Below the pieces are notes generated by a model. It searched no databases. It was not told the DNA's origin and saw only the letters and a list, made by a program, of their open reading frames with translations. A stretch of 64,000 bases of DNA from Mytilus galloprovincialis (Eukaryota > Mollusca > Bivalvia > Mytilida > Mytilidae): assembly GCF_965363235.1 (NCBI RefSeq), contig NC_134840.1:83982916-84046915 (forward strand). Reading direction: 5' to 3'. Numbering within the stretch: position 1 is the first letter of the stretch; each line of letters starts with the position of its first letter. The position numbers and the translations under genes are program-made. Positions 1 to 11,654 of this stretch are shown in pieces.

Positions 1-890
1 GAATAATACCCTTTAAAATGTGCCTTTCCACTAGAATTCAGTATTATGGAATAGAGGCTTTACTAAAACTGTATTATAGATCTGGTTACATGTTTATAAT
101 ATGCTAAAACAATTTTTTTCTGGTTATTTTATATAAGATGGTTATCGGCTTTAGTTTTCTTGTATAAATTTAGCTACCTCGTATAATTCATATGTGTAGA
201 CATTTGAACCAAAAAAATCAAAATGCTTGTTATAGAAAACTACAGCATTTTACTTTACAGAAAATAGCAAATCAAAATACTTTAGAAATAATTATAACAT
301 GAAATTTCAGAAAATGTTTATGTTAGTCAAAGGGAGATAATCCCAATTAATTTATTTCTTTAACTTTCAATGTGTTCAACCACAGTGCTATGAAGAAATT
401 TCCTGACATAAGAGACCTTAAATCTGTAGCAATAGCTTGTAACCATCGTAGTACATTTTGACCAGAGAGTTTGTACTGTATAGTTATATTTGATTTGACT
501 GTACATTTTTGTATTCATTATTTATTTGTACAGTGTACTAGAGGTACTAGCATTGAAAGCCAAATTTAAAAAATATATTTGTAAACTGATTTTGTTGTTT
601 ATTGTTATTTCAAGAATTTTCAATGTCCAAGCTATAGTGTGCTAGATAGCATTTTCAAAAGTAAACATCAATACTTAGTGATTGGTTAAAACTGTCCTGA
701 ACAGTTGAAATTCAGCCAACAGAGTTTTGAATATAAACCATTATGCTCTGGATTTTGATCCTTGGCAGAGTCAAATTAAACTTAAAAATTTATATTTGCT
801 GGAAGCACCTGTCATGAAGGATTTGAGATCAAAGACTTGTCTGCCTATTCAGAATAATGTGTCATATAAAATAAGCTGTGGTATAACTGC
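1..890. other. AT-rich stretch without a recognised gene
   Basis: No exon, RNA gene or complete mobile element was recognised here. Short reading frames are present but lack convincing splice signals or domain content. The part around 480-700 could be a 3' untranslated region of a gene lying to the left, but nothing in the window tests this. Confidence 0.4.
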
Positions 891-891
891 A

Positions 892-1135
892 AACTCTCCA
901 CAAGAGACCAAATGACATAGAAATTAACAACTATAGGTAACTGAACAGTCTTCAACAATGAGCAAAACCAATATTGCACAGCCAGCTATAAAAGGCCCTG
1001 AAATGACAAATTTAAAACAATTAGAATGTGAAAAACTAACAGCCTGCTTTAGGTACAAAATATTGAACAAAAGAAATCAAATATTATATATAGCATCAAA
1101 TGACAAGTGAATTACAGGCTCCTAACTCGGGATCT
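892..1135 (+). repeat. Dispersed mussel repeat family R1, 5'-truncated copy
   Basis: This copy starts at the ACTCTCCACAAGAGACC part of a repeat that is seen more completely at 26185-26448. It keeps the later landmarks (AATTAACAACTATAGGT, a degenerate 'cttcaacaatgagcaaa', 'gctataaaaggcccYgaaatgac', 'gaattacaggctcct'). I recognise this sequence as very common in Mytilus DNA. I see no clear pol III boxes, so I do not call it a SINE. Confidence 0.6.
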
Positions 1136-2247
1136 ATATAATGTGGCAGAGTTTAACTAGTTTGAAGGTGCCAACCCTTCACTATCCTTGGACAGTGGTG
1201 TAACAGTACAACTTGAGAACAAACTATAAAAATCAGTTGAAAACTTGTCAAATTGATACAAAGCAGAAATACATAAAACAAAAACACATATATACCAGGT
1301 GCAACAGGGTACTTAAATAGATTATCTAGTACAAATCTGTCAGTACTTGCATAAACTGACAACTAGTTCAAAGCCAATAATAACTAATATTAGAATCCTG
1401 CATCTAAGTCAATACCCATCTAATGGATTTAGTGTAAATACCTCATGATTAACAGATGAGAAATGTCTTCCTAACAGCATCATCATATCATTCCTTTAGA
1501 TTCTGGAAAAATGACATTGCATACCTTCAAACTTATAGTAGAAGTCACCAAAGGATCAGATGAAAAATTATGTAGAATAGATGTGTCCTTTAAAATCTCT
1601 TAACTTTTCAAATTTTAAAGGCATCTGCACAAAATTGTGGCCAATAAGACAGGTTTTCAAGTGTAAAGAGAAAAGGCCATTGATCTCAAAAAACTTATTT
1701 AAATCTTATTAAATCAAAAATAACTGACAAGCAAAAAAGTTGTGAAAACCTAATTTGGTAAATGAATTTTCATATATGGCTTATTTTCAACTTTGTTTGT
1801 CTGCTCTTCAGACACATGAAAGAGGGCAGATATGAAGCAAGTTATAATATAAATCTATTGCCAAAAAATTTGTCAAGATATGTGTTATCCAAAGTTTGTA
1901 TAAATGATGGCAATACATTTTGTACCTTGAAGCTTAACAATATGTCATTCTACAGAATACATCAAGGTACATGTGTATGCAAAAAAAAAATAAAGGTCAA
2001 GAGAAGGGTATTAATAATTATCTTGAATAGGAAAATATGCATGTTGTGTAATGTGTCTAACACACACAAACAAAGATTCATTATATTGTATGTTTCACAG
2101 TGAAATACAGAAACCTATAGATAAGGTAGCTCCTGCTAGAGGAGGAAGATAAAGACTAGGTAACAGGTAACAGGTAGGAAAATTGAAAGAGCACGTTTTT
2201 CTTGGATTACACATACACTTTGTTTTGGTTGTTTTCCCACTTTCTAT

Positions 2248-2473
2248 GAGGGTCTGGATGTGGGGGGGGGGGGGGGGGGTCTGTTATTCTGTAAACATTT
2301 AATTTTCACCCCTTGTTTCTCTAATCTTCAAAAAAGTATAACCCCTTTTTTCTCTAATCTTCAAAAAGTTAGACTACGCATTTCTCTAATCTTCATTTTT
2401 TTTGCCCGTTATTCTCTAATCTTCATTTTTTAAGGGCATTATTCTTTAATCATTTAACCCCATCCAAAGCCTC
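2248..2473. mobile_element. 226-bp MITE-like element with internal short tandem motif
   Basis: The ends are imperfect inverted repeats (GAGGGTCTGGATGTGGGG at the left; the right end read in reverse is GAGGCTTTGGATGGGG). The 6-bp sequence TTCTAT lies directly outside both ends (2242-2247 and 2474-2479), as expected of a target-site duplication. Inside, after a long G run, the motif TTTCTCTAATCTTCA recurs four to five times with poly-T spacers. It has no coding capacity, so it is a non-autonomous DNA element. The superfamily is not resolved by a 6-bp duplication. Confidence 0.6.
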
Positions 2474-2924
2474 TTCTATGGTAATATTGGGGTGAAGTCT
2501 TGTCTGAACACCAACACTTCGACCTTCCTCTGACTACCGAAAAACATTCATAATTCTTAAAGTGTCTGTGTTTACAAATTATTTGACATGTCCATATATA
2601 CATTATCCTCAATGCACTTCATACACTATAACAATATCATTCTTTTATCCGCATCACAAGTATCCGTTTATTACTTCTAAAGTGGTTAATTTACATGAAA
2701 TTTATTATAAAGTAAAAAGAAATTTAATAGACTTTCCGCGAGTGTTTTTATTATTTCCTGGTATTTGTCACCTTTTCGTTGGAAAATGTCCTTACTTTAT
2801 ACATAAAAATAAGGAGATGAGATACGATATGATTGCCAATGAGATAGCTGTTTACTTGAATTACCCATGTTTAAAAAATTGTTACATAAAAAACGATATT
2901 ACTGGATTAAAAAACCTCATACTA

Positions 2925-3770
2925 GTGCAATGGATGCATATACTCATGAGGCACGGATTTATTCAAAATCATTATATTTTAAATAAGTTCCTGAAATATT
3001 TCAGAACCTCTATCATTCGATTTAAAGATATCCTCACTTATTCAGTACCTCCATTTTATAAAATAAGAATGTCCTAAAATCGTTTTCAGTGTATCCTTAA
3101 ATCGAATTGTGGAGTTCCTGAAAGATTTCAGGAGCAATTAAATACAATTCTCATAGTTACATGACCACATATAGTACTGTGTGTGGCTAAGTGATTAACA
3201 GTTTTGTCTTAGTACAAACTTTTACCTACCTTCAGTCGTAATCGGGAAAGCATCTTGAAAAAATTATATAAAAGTTATCCACTTTTGCTTGAATGTTCTC
3301 ATTTTCAAAAAGGACGCGTTCGTTCGTCTATGAAACGTCTTGCGTATATTTTTGAAATCCCTCAGACGGTATTCCTAAGTAATATATGCAGCAGACAACC
3401 AAAGATGTGACACTTATATTCCAAACTCCTAAATTGACAGGAGCTTGTCACTCAGCCTTGTTGTTGTTTCTTGTCTGTCATATTTGTTTTCATTTATTTT
3501 TGTATTCTTAATCGCGCCATTTGTTTTTTTTTTCTGGTTTGAATTGTTTTGCCATTTTGTCATCTTGGAACCTTTTAAAGTTTGCTATACGGTATGAGGT
3601 ATTGTTCATTGTTTTAAGCCATTCAGTGTCCTAGCGTTGCTTTGGTTTTGGTTTCTAGTGAATGTGCCTTAACAGCAATCATACCACATCTCCTTATCTT
3701 CATAGAAATTGAAGAAACAAAAACAAAAACAAAATTTTGTAAAGTGTCAAGATAAATAAGTCTTCCAACC
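2925..3770. repeat. Dispersed ~0.85-kb repeat R5, copy 1
   Basis: This segment matches 20760-21670 over most of its length. Shared landmarks in order are ACTCATGAGGCACGGATTT, a 'gaaatatttc' block, CGTTCGTCTATGAAACGTCT, 'aaatccctcagacggt', 'cagacaaccaaagat' and a 3' end resembling the reverse complement of family R1 ('caatcataccacatctcctta'). It is non-coding as far as I can see. It is probably a composite or larger mobile element fragment. Confidence 0.6.
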
Positions 3771-3974
3771 TCTCAACTGTTCTATATATAAAAAGGTAAT
3801 CAATGATTGGTACAACAAACACACACACAAACAAAAACATATAGATACAAGTGAAATAATACGAGACGTTATAGTATCAGCAAATTCTGAAATAGCTTAG
3901 AGTGAAGTCAAAGTACTTTTAAAATCTGTTTGAACTAGATCGTAACTTTATTTTCTCTAATTAGAACAAGTAAT

Positions 3975-4850
3975 TTTGCTGTACAGTTATAAAGATGCAT
4001 ATCAAATGTACAGCTGTAAAAGCTGTATACATAAACTAAATCTGTAAAGCTGTATATAAACTGTACAGCTGTGAAAGCTGTATATAAACTGTACAGCTGT
4101 AAAATCTGTATATAAACTGTACAGCTGTATAAACTGTATATAAACTGTACAGCTGTAAAAGCTGTATAGACTGTAAAAGCTGTATAGACTGTAAAAGCTG
4201 TATATAAACTGTACAGCTGCAAAGCTGTATATAAACTGTACAGCTGTAAAAGATGTATATAAACTGTACAGCTGTAAAAGCTGTATATAAACTGTACAGC
4301 TGTAAAATCTGTATATAAACTGTACAGCTGTATAAACTGTATATAAACTGTAGAGCTGTAAAAGCTGTATAGACTGTACAACTGTAAAAGCTGTATATAA
4401 ACTGTACAGCTGCAAAGCTGTATATAAACTCTGGATCTGTAGTGTATTTAGCTGTTTATGAACTAAGGCCGTACATTGACCTATAATGGTTTACTTTTAT
4501 AAATTGTTATTTGGGTAGAGTTGTCTCATTGGCACTCACAACACATCTTCCTATATCTATGTACAGCTGTAAAAGCTGTCTATAAACTGTACACCTGTAA
4601 AGCCGTATATAAACTGTACATCTGTTAAGCTGTATATAAACTGTACATATGTGAAACTGTATATAAACTGTATATTTTCAAAGCTGTATATAAACTGCAA
4701 CTCTGTAAAAATGTACATTAACTGCACATTTTTAAATCTGTATAAGCTAAACATATACATTCTCCCACTGCATCTTGTGTGATTCGATATCTATCCACAG
4801 CTTATATACAGTTTTACAGATGTACAGTTTATATACAGCTTTACAGATGA
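3975..4850. repeat. 28-bp minisatellite rich in CAGCTG and TGTACA
   Basis: The unit is about AAACTGTACAGCTGTAAAAG followed by CTGTATAT, 28 bp, repeated roughly 16 times at 3975-4440 and, more degenerate, about 8 times at 4557-4760. Two further units in opposite orientation occur at 4800-4850. A fragment of dispersed repeat R2 (about 4447-4556) splits the array. Many units contain the palindromes TGTACA and CAGCTG. The minus strand is open in several frames only because the unit lacks stop codons; the resulting Tyr/Phe/Leu-rich peptides are not protein-like. Confidence 0.9.
4447..4556 (-). repeat. Dispersed repeat family R2 fragment inside the minisatellite
   Basis: Read on the minus strand this shows the R2 landmarks 'aggaagatgtg', 'gtgccaatgagacaactct', 'aagtaaaccattatagg' and 'tacggcctt'. 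It separates the strong and degenerate halves of the 28-bp array, which indicates insertion into the array or growth of the array around it. Confidence 0.65.
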
Positions 4851-4989
4851 ACAGTTGATAATTTTGATTCTCTGGATACATGTTTTAAAAATTATGCAAT
4901 GCAACAAAAATACACAAAAACTTGAGTTAACGTAAAACTGACAACACACAATGACGAAAAGAAAACCAATGTACAACAGTCCACACAAC

Positions 4990-5345
4990 ACTAAACAGAC
5001 CAACGTTTAACAGTCCACAGACACAACACTATTTATTTTACACATATTAACTTACAACAGTTCACACAACACTAAACAGACCAACGTACAAAAGTCTACA
5101 CACACAACACTATTGATGTACACATATTAACTTACAACAGTTCACACAACACTATTGATGTACACATATTAACTTACAACAGTTCACACAACACTATTGA
5201 TGTACACATTAACTTACAACAGTTCACACAACACTAAACATACCAACGTATAACAGTCCACAGAACACTACACATATCAATTAAAACAGTCCGAACAACA
5301 CTATTCACATAATTATATGGAACAACACTATACACATAATATGAA
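4990..5345. repeat. ~42-bp tandem repeat array, copy 1
   Basis: The unit ACTATTGATGTACACATATT followed by AACTTACAACAGTTCACACAAC is repeated about three times nearly perfectly at 5110-5230, with related degenerate units (CACTAAACAGACCAACGTAC type) on both sides. The corresponding array in the second duplication copy (42250-42480) has fewer units of this type and extra 'acactatacacataatatgg' units, so copy number has changed since duplication. Confidence 0.8.
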
Positions 5346-5710
5346 AGAGCGAACCAAATCCATGAAATCAGTCTAAACAAAATAACGGGGATGAACTCAG
5401 ATAAAGAAACTAGCAATAGGTCTCTGACAATTTTGATAAAAACTAGCAGTACTGTGAGCAGAGCTAGCAAAATTAAATTCCACCTCTAGCAAAAGCAATT
5501 ATTGGCTACAGAGTAAAAACAAGATTTTTATGAAATTATTAAAAGACATGTCACAATGATACGATTGAAATTGTGAGAAATTTAAAGAAATTGTTATAAG
5601 GGGTTTAAGACGAATTATGGAAAAAAATATAGGTAACCTCAAAATAAAGCAATGAGAAAGAGTACACTAGCTTTATATGGTTGAGAATCTGCAAAAAAAA
5701 TCATGTAATT

Positions 5711-6104
5711 AAGGATGTTTGCTCCTCATATTTTTGAATTTATGTCAGATATTCGAAATCCTCTGGTTTTATCCATCTAGTGCCCATTAAAAATTTTGCC
5801 CATTAAGCCCCATTTATCTTTTCAAATTTTATTACATATAGTTTTATAAGTCATATTTGAAAATCTTACAAAACCCTTGTTATTTTTTCATTGTTTTTGA
5901 AAGATAAATGATGACAATGTTAATTGTATGAAAAATCTAGAGAGAAAATTTCCCCGCCTAATTTTCAATGGCATATATCTCGAAAACAAGCACACGGACC
6001 CCTAATTTTTTTTCTGCTTTTCTAGTTTCTTTATTTTTATACTATCAATTTATAATCGTCTTTTAAAAAGCTTGTTATTTTGAAACAGAGTAGCGAACAT
6101 CCTT
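5711..6104. mobile_element. ~394-bp MITE inserted in duplication copy 1
   Basis: The left end AAGGATGTTTGCTCCTC is inverted at the right end (reverse complement AAGGATGTTCGCTACTC). TA lies at both borders. The second duplication copy continues straight from CATGTAATT to TAGGCAGAGAAG at the same place (42860), so the unoccupied site is visible, with one base of length difference. There is no coding capacity. A Tc1/mariner-type or other TA-target family is likely but is not proven by a 2-bp duplication. Confidence 0.75.
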
Positions 6105-6479
6105 TAGGCAGAGAAGCGGATACAAATGTTTACTATAGTGTGCAGATATAATGTCTTCCAAAAGTTAACACAAAATCAATGTATAGTCAAATGATAAAAA
6201 TGAAATTATAGGCACAGAAGTAAATAATTTCAGTAATATCTAGTCAGTCTCATAAAGTTTCGTTCAGCAGTTTTAAAGCGCAGAGGCGGATACAAAAAAA
6301 CGCAACAAAACTACGAACGAACAAATATACATACGGACGGACTCCTCAATCGCTATGTAAGGCGGGATATGATTAAAATACCATGCACGAAATTGATGAT
6401 AACATTTACCACAGAATACATGTAAGAATCCTAGAAAACGTTCTATCCTAGAAAACGTTGCGCTTGCGCTAATTCCATT

Positions 6480-6623
6480 CTTTTCGACGCCATAAACATC
6501 TCCGCTGCCAACGCTATCGTCGAAGTATCGCCGATAGAAGCAAAAGGATATTTTTTTTTAGAGGTATAAAGATTGATCCCGTGAAGCTTTTAAGAAGATA
6601 GTCGAAATCGAAAGAGAAGTGTG
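6480..6623 (+). promoter_or_regulatory. Probable promoter and short 5' non-coding exon of gene A1
   Basis: A TATAAA box lies at 6565-6570, and a strong splice donor (GTG^GTGAGT) follows with the exon ending at 6623. The same arrangement is kept in the second copy (TATAAA 43327-43332, donor after 43385). The first coding exon begins after an acceptor at 7364, seven bases before its ATG, so a non-coding first exon spliced to it is the simplest reading. The transcription start is inferred at roughly 6595. The block upstream is locally CpG-richer than its surroundings. Confidence 0.4.
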
Positions 6624-7371
6624 GTGAGTTTTTTTTATTGTACCTTTTAACCATGTACTATGCATTTAATTTTTTGTTCTGTTTTCCATTCTAAAACCTT
6701 CAGGACTTCGTCATCTGTAAGTTAATGTTAGTCTTCTGTTTCGTTGTCTTGAACTGAGATTGTTGTGTTTATTAGAAATCTTTAATTTGCTGATAATCCT
6801 CTAGACTTCCATATATTTTGTGCTAATTTGATGTGTCAAATTGCTAATATAAATATGTTGAATATACTTTTGACCTTAAAATCCGAGATAACTATACCGC
6901 AGTAGTAGTTTCAGATAAAAGGCATGCAAACCAAATTCAAGCTTCTCTTTGTCTGGTCGTTCTGGTCCTTATATATCTGATTATAATCAGCAAAGCAGAT
7001 CTTAACTTCGATTTTACTAGATTTTCGAAAATAAAAAACGAACGAATATAAGATATGTATCAATTTTGAATTCTGACTACAGTTACCGTGGTTTCGGGGT
7101 TTGTATGCCATTTGAAAAGATGTAAATTAGCAAACTTACATTTTGGATGGATACATTTGATTTTACTTTGAATGAATGTTAAAAGAATTAACATAGATTT
7201 ATGGGTCCATTTATACAATACATTAAGTAGTCCTATAAGACACAAGCATACTATCTTTAGTTGATCAAGCAGATTTATTTTTTTAAAAGTGGGATATAGG
7301 AGAGGGGTTACAAGGGATTTCACAATGCATTTTTAATTTTATCATTTGACATCACAATCAACAGGATAAGT

Positions 7372-10300
7372 ATGGAGTTAACATACCAAGAAAAGAAGGT
7401 ACACCAGGCAGCGACTGGCTTATGTGAAGCCATTATAAGTGTTGCACAGTTTGAATTTACACTGGAACAGTGGACTGTAGTCGAGGTAGATATCAGAGCA
7501 GCTGAAGACATGGAATCTGCATTGATAAAGGAATTAGGTATGTCCGTCAAATAGTCTCCATCCCCTGCCCTAGCTTACACTTCTGAATATAAAACAAAAT
7601 CAAGGTTGTCTCTTATGATTCTTTTGTAAATTCATTGACCACTACTAGTATTTACCTTAACCTATGAATGAATGATTACGTTATGTGTCTTATGTTTTGT
7701 AAAATATATCTATAAAGATGCTAATGGGTATATAACTTAATTGTGTGACAAATTGTAGATATTTTTGTATTTAGTCAAAACTAAGTGAATGTTCAATGTA
7801 TAATAATGGATTTTTCTCAGATAAAAAATGCAATTCTGGTTTTCTGTTTCTAAGCCTTACAATATGTCAATATCAACTTCGCCTCGCGTCTATACAAGTG
7901 GTAACTTAAATTTGTCAGACACCGTTTTGTTAGTTTGAGCTGTTAGGTTGTTGTCGCATCATGTACAATATACCTGCTATCTCCCCAATGTTCAAGACCA
8001 TTGTGATATATAAAATTGAGAATGGAAATGGGGAATGGGAAATGTGTCAAAGAGACAACAACCCAACCAAAGAGCAGACAACAGTCGAAAGCCACCAATG
8101 GGCCTTTAATGCAGCGAGAAACTCTCGCATCCGGAGGTGTGCTTCAGCTGGCCCTTAAACAAAAATGTTTTATGTTGATAATGGGCGTCATTCTAAACTC
8201 TGAAACTTTTTTAAAATTAAAAATCACACAAGACTAACAAAGGCCTATTTCTCGATTTAGATAAATTAAAAGATCAGAACACGACTGCAGAAGAAAATGT
8301 AGAAACAGAAGACAATGAACTGACAGTTCCAGACGACACTCAAAGTGTAGATGGTATATTGAAAGACTTAGGGGAAGCACTAGACGAAGTAGAACAGCAG
8401 AAGGCATCAATGACAGCAGCAGGTAATGACTTTACATTGATTTACATTGCTCCTCGTTTCTATTAGTGAGTTTAGTTTAAATATATAGTATTTGCTAAAT
8501 CTTAGAAAAATGGACGAAACACAGTAAGACATACTTATGACATACTTATGAAATCTCCTCCATAATTGAGTTGTTATACTTGCTTGGTTTTCTTTGTTCT
8601 TGCTTAATATTTAAAATGATACGTTCCAGCAGTTATCCCTATAGATATTATAATATATAAAAAAAGAAGATATGGTATGTTTGCCAATGAGACATCTTTC
8701 CACAAGAGACAAAATGACACAGAAATTAACAACTCTAGATCATCGTACGGCCTTCAACAATGACCAAAATCCATACTGCATAGTCAGTTATAAAAGGCCC
8801 CGAAGTGACAATGTAAAACAACTCAAACGAGAAAACTAACGGCCTAATTCCTTATTAATTTATGTTATTAACTCTGAGCTGAAAAGCAGCACAGTGTTTG
8901 ATCGTTTGTATGATAACACCAAATTGTAAAGCTGATTGAGGTGAAATAGGTAGATATTAAGAATTATTTGATATTTCGTCTTCATATTCAAGTTAGTTTG
9001 TAAGTTTATTTATTTCGTTCATTTTCTAGGACCAACAGAGAAAACACTGAAGGATGCCAGATATATTTTTAAGGTACAATTTAAGATGGGTAAATTGGAA
9101 TTGGAAAGATCTTAATAACAGTAGTCTTTTGATATAAGTACTGTGAAATATTTAGTGGCCTCTTTTTGCATTTTTCTGTCTTAAATATGCACAAACTAGT
9201 TGCCACTGAACGTTAGGAAAACAACATGTTCGTTGTCCGTTGATTGCACATTATCAAAATACCATGCGATCACACAATTCGGTGTTACAATTTGATGTAA
9301 GATTTAACAACGTTTGATAGAATGCTAGTTTTTTTTTATTTAATAATGTTCAGCAATAAATATTGCATAGCTGGATTTAAAACCATTGGACAAAGCAGCG
9401 ATGTCACAAAAATTAAAAAGAACAAACATACTACTGGAAAAATCTGAAGCTATGGTAAATGGTATGCAGTTGTTTACCCTAAACATCAGACTTCTAATAA
9501 AAAGTCCTATAGTGACACATGCTCTAACAAATATAACTAATGGAACCTGTTGTAGCAAGCGTCCTGAGGTAACAATTTTTTATCCTGCTTTCCGAATTAT
9601 GCCCTTATAAGTGGTCATCTTGTTGGTAGCTGTACTTCGAAGGTTTTCAATTTTATGTTTAACCTTCAAAAACAACTTATGAGCACGTTCACTAATTTAA
9701 CTTGTGTAACCCCACTACATGTTGTGTGTCTTTACTTAACATGGCTATTTCCATCATAGGTTTTTGTGCATATATACTAGTATGATGTTTCTTTTCCTTC
9801 TGCGGAGTGGGGTGTTGGTGCATGGTGGGTGTCATCAAATGTACTGTCCAATATTTAAAAGTCATTCCTGTTATCTTTTGCATGTGTCTTATACATGATT
9901 TTTCCAATCGGCAGTATAGCCGAGTCTTGTTGTACTTTATACACGATATATCATAAGAAGATTTATGAGCATGTAAAATTGGTATAACCTTATTACCACA
10001 TGTTGCTGTGCTTTTACACAGTCTGACTATATTTGCCATGTGTTTTGATCGTTCTTCTTTGTCTACATTTTCGCGCTTATTGGTTCGGAGAAGGAAGGCG
10101 ATGTTGGTTGCTGAAGTCTGTGGTTCTATATACTATTTTGGAAAATCCTGGGTTTTTTTTAATGTTTTATGAGATATGATATTATTGATATTTGCCCAAA
10201 ACGATAATAGAAAAGCATTACATCTAGGACTACATAAACAACGGGTATTTTTTTTTATTAGGATACAGTCCAGAATTTTTATTTAAATGGAGCTAGTAGC

Positions 10301-11654
10301 AAACAAACAAAAAAGGACAAAAAAAGGGAAAAAAGCACAACAAAGAAAGAGGAGATAATAAAAATGAAAATCGCTAAAGAAGAGGAAAAAGTTGTACAGT
10401 TGTATTTCAAAGCAGTAGACAGGATAATGAAAAGATACAGCAAGGATGTTCAAGCACAACATAAGAAGGAAGAAAAGAAAAGGAAGCAACTTGAAAAGGC
10501 GGAGAAAAAAGCCTTAAAGATGTTGGAGAAAGGTACATATTCATTTTATTGAAATAGACACTTTCGAGGTTCTTCTCAATCCGCGTTTATATATTTGGGC
10601 ATTTTTTTCTAATTAACTTGCCAATGATGAATGAAACATCATACAAACTTGAAATTTACAAATTTTTAATTTAACATTTTTCAAATGTAAAAATTAGAAA
10701 TAAAAAAAAACCTATAAATACAAGTTCATAGAGAAACATATGTAAATACAAATATAATAGTTGAGTTATGCATGCAGTACAATATTGCCCAGTAAAATGA
10801 AAAACAAAATTATGATCGGCATACCTGTTTAGTAATAGTACAATAAAAATAAACTATATGAATATCAAGAATTTAAGATTGTCAGGTGTGCGCAGCAAAT
10901 TTTCGTAAAAAATGAATGATTCAGTGAGAATATCAAGTGGCTTATTAAGTTGCTTCTGACGATGACTCTTTTCGTGCTAAATAGACATGATAGATATAGG
11001 AAGATGTGGTGTGAGTGCCAATGAGACAACTTTGTTTAAAACATGCTTCAAATAACTGTAACAGTTGATTTAACATTTAAAGTAAAACAGGATCAAATAG
11101 TTGATATCAAGTTAATACTGAAATATCTGTTAAATGTGAAACTTTTTTTGTCGGTTGATCAATTAATCAATGTGTGTCTAGTTGAACATAAGAACACTTC
11201 TCCCCTATTTTCATATTCTAATTTCAAAACTGCATGAACTTATTTGATTGTTTCACTTGCATTTACAGAAATAAACAAAAGAGAGAAAGAATGTGTAAAG
11301 AACGAAAAGAATAAACCGGTTCAAGCTTTAGATGCAAAGAAAAAACAAAACAATATAAAGAAAAGCAAAGCAAAGAAAGTTGCAGGGAATAGTAAGGACT
11401 TTGAGAAGAAAGAGTCATACACTGTGGATGAAGAAAATGCTGTAAAGAATAGAAAAGTAGGGAAAGGGGAAGAGGAAATCATAGATGAAAAGGACAAAGA
11501 TTCTCAAAATATGAATATCAAGAAGAAAAACATTGTTAGAATAGATAACACCATTGATGGAAAGAAGAACACATTTTCAGCAAACATTCGTGCATTTTTC
11601 TGGATCTTTTCCTGTCACAAACGACAGGAAAAGGACAAAGCTTTAGTTTTATAA
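7372..11654 (+). CDS. Gene A1: lysine-rich coiled-coil-like protein of unknown family (six coding exons)
   Basis: Coding exons are 7372-7537, 8261-8422, 9030-9073, 9371-9568, 10262-10532 and 11269-11654. All junctions have AG acceptors and GT donors in matching phases (1, 1, 0, 0, 1). They give 408 residues. The N-terminal ~125 residues are acidic. Exon 4 adds 66 residues of mixed, partly hydrophobic sequence. Exon 5 is a highly charged Lys/Glu helix, and the last exon is Lys/Asn-rich and ends in an aromatic/cysteine patch (AFFWIFSC) before a basic tail. I see no signal peptide, transmembrane span or known domain. Its start is supported by the acceptor seven bases upstream and by conservation in gene A2. 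The acceptor of exon 4 has a weak pyrimidine tract, so that exon may be optional; skipping it keeps frame. The function is unknown. Confidence 0.75.
8012..8165 (+). repeat. Dispersed repeat family R3 in gene A1 intron
   Basis: The copy carries the landmarks 'gagaatggaaatggggaatg', 'gtgtcaaagagacaacaaccc', 'gcagcgagaaactctcgca' and 'gtgcttcagctggccc', recognised as common in Mytilus. It is shared with duplication copy 2 (44924-45065), so it is older than the duplication. Confidence 0.7.
8665..8845 (+). repeat. Dispersed repeat family R1 in gene A1 intron
   Basis: It starts 'gaagatatggtatgtttgcc' and continues through 'ccacaagagacaaaatgacac', 'ccttcaacaatgacc' and 'ataaaaggccccgaagtgac'. A copy at the same intron position exists in duplication copy 2 (45569-45752). 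Confidence 0.7.
10994..11037 (+). repeat. Short R2 repeat fragment in last intron of gene A1
   Basis: Only the head of the R2 family is present ('aggaagatgtggtgtgagtg', 'ccaatgagacaac'). It is shared with the second duplication copy (47901-47945). Confidence 0.6.

Noticed and set aside
2562-3077. 171-codon plus-strand frame
   Set aside because: Part overlaps dispersed repeat R5, the composition is typical of AT-rich noise, and no motif or splice context supports it.
3935-4415. Two long overlapping minus-strand reading frames (148 and 137 codons) rich in Tyr, Phe and Leu
   Set aside because: They are read from the 28-bp minisatellite, which has no stop in those frames. The unit length shifts the frame every repeat, and no splice or domain evidence exists.
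4990-5345. Regular ~42-bp repeats considered as a CRISPR-like array
   Set aside because: Units are contiguous tandem repeats with no unique spacers, in a eukaryotic intergenic setting.
9692-10039. 115-codon minus-strand frame in gene A1 intron
   Set aside because: The frame is broken in the matching intron of gene A2 (only 61 codons remain), so it is not conserved as coding.
10283-10489. Minus-strand frame rich in Phe/Leu, also at 46868-47128
   Set aside because: It is the antisense shadow of the Lys/Glu-rich exon of genes A1 and A2.
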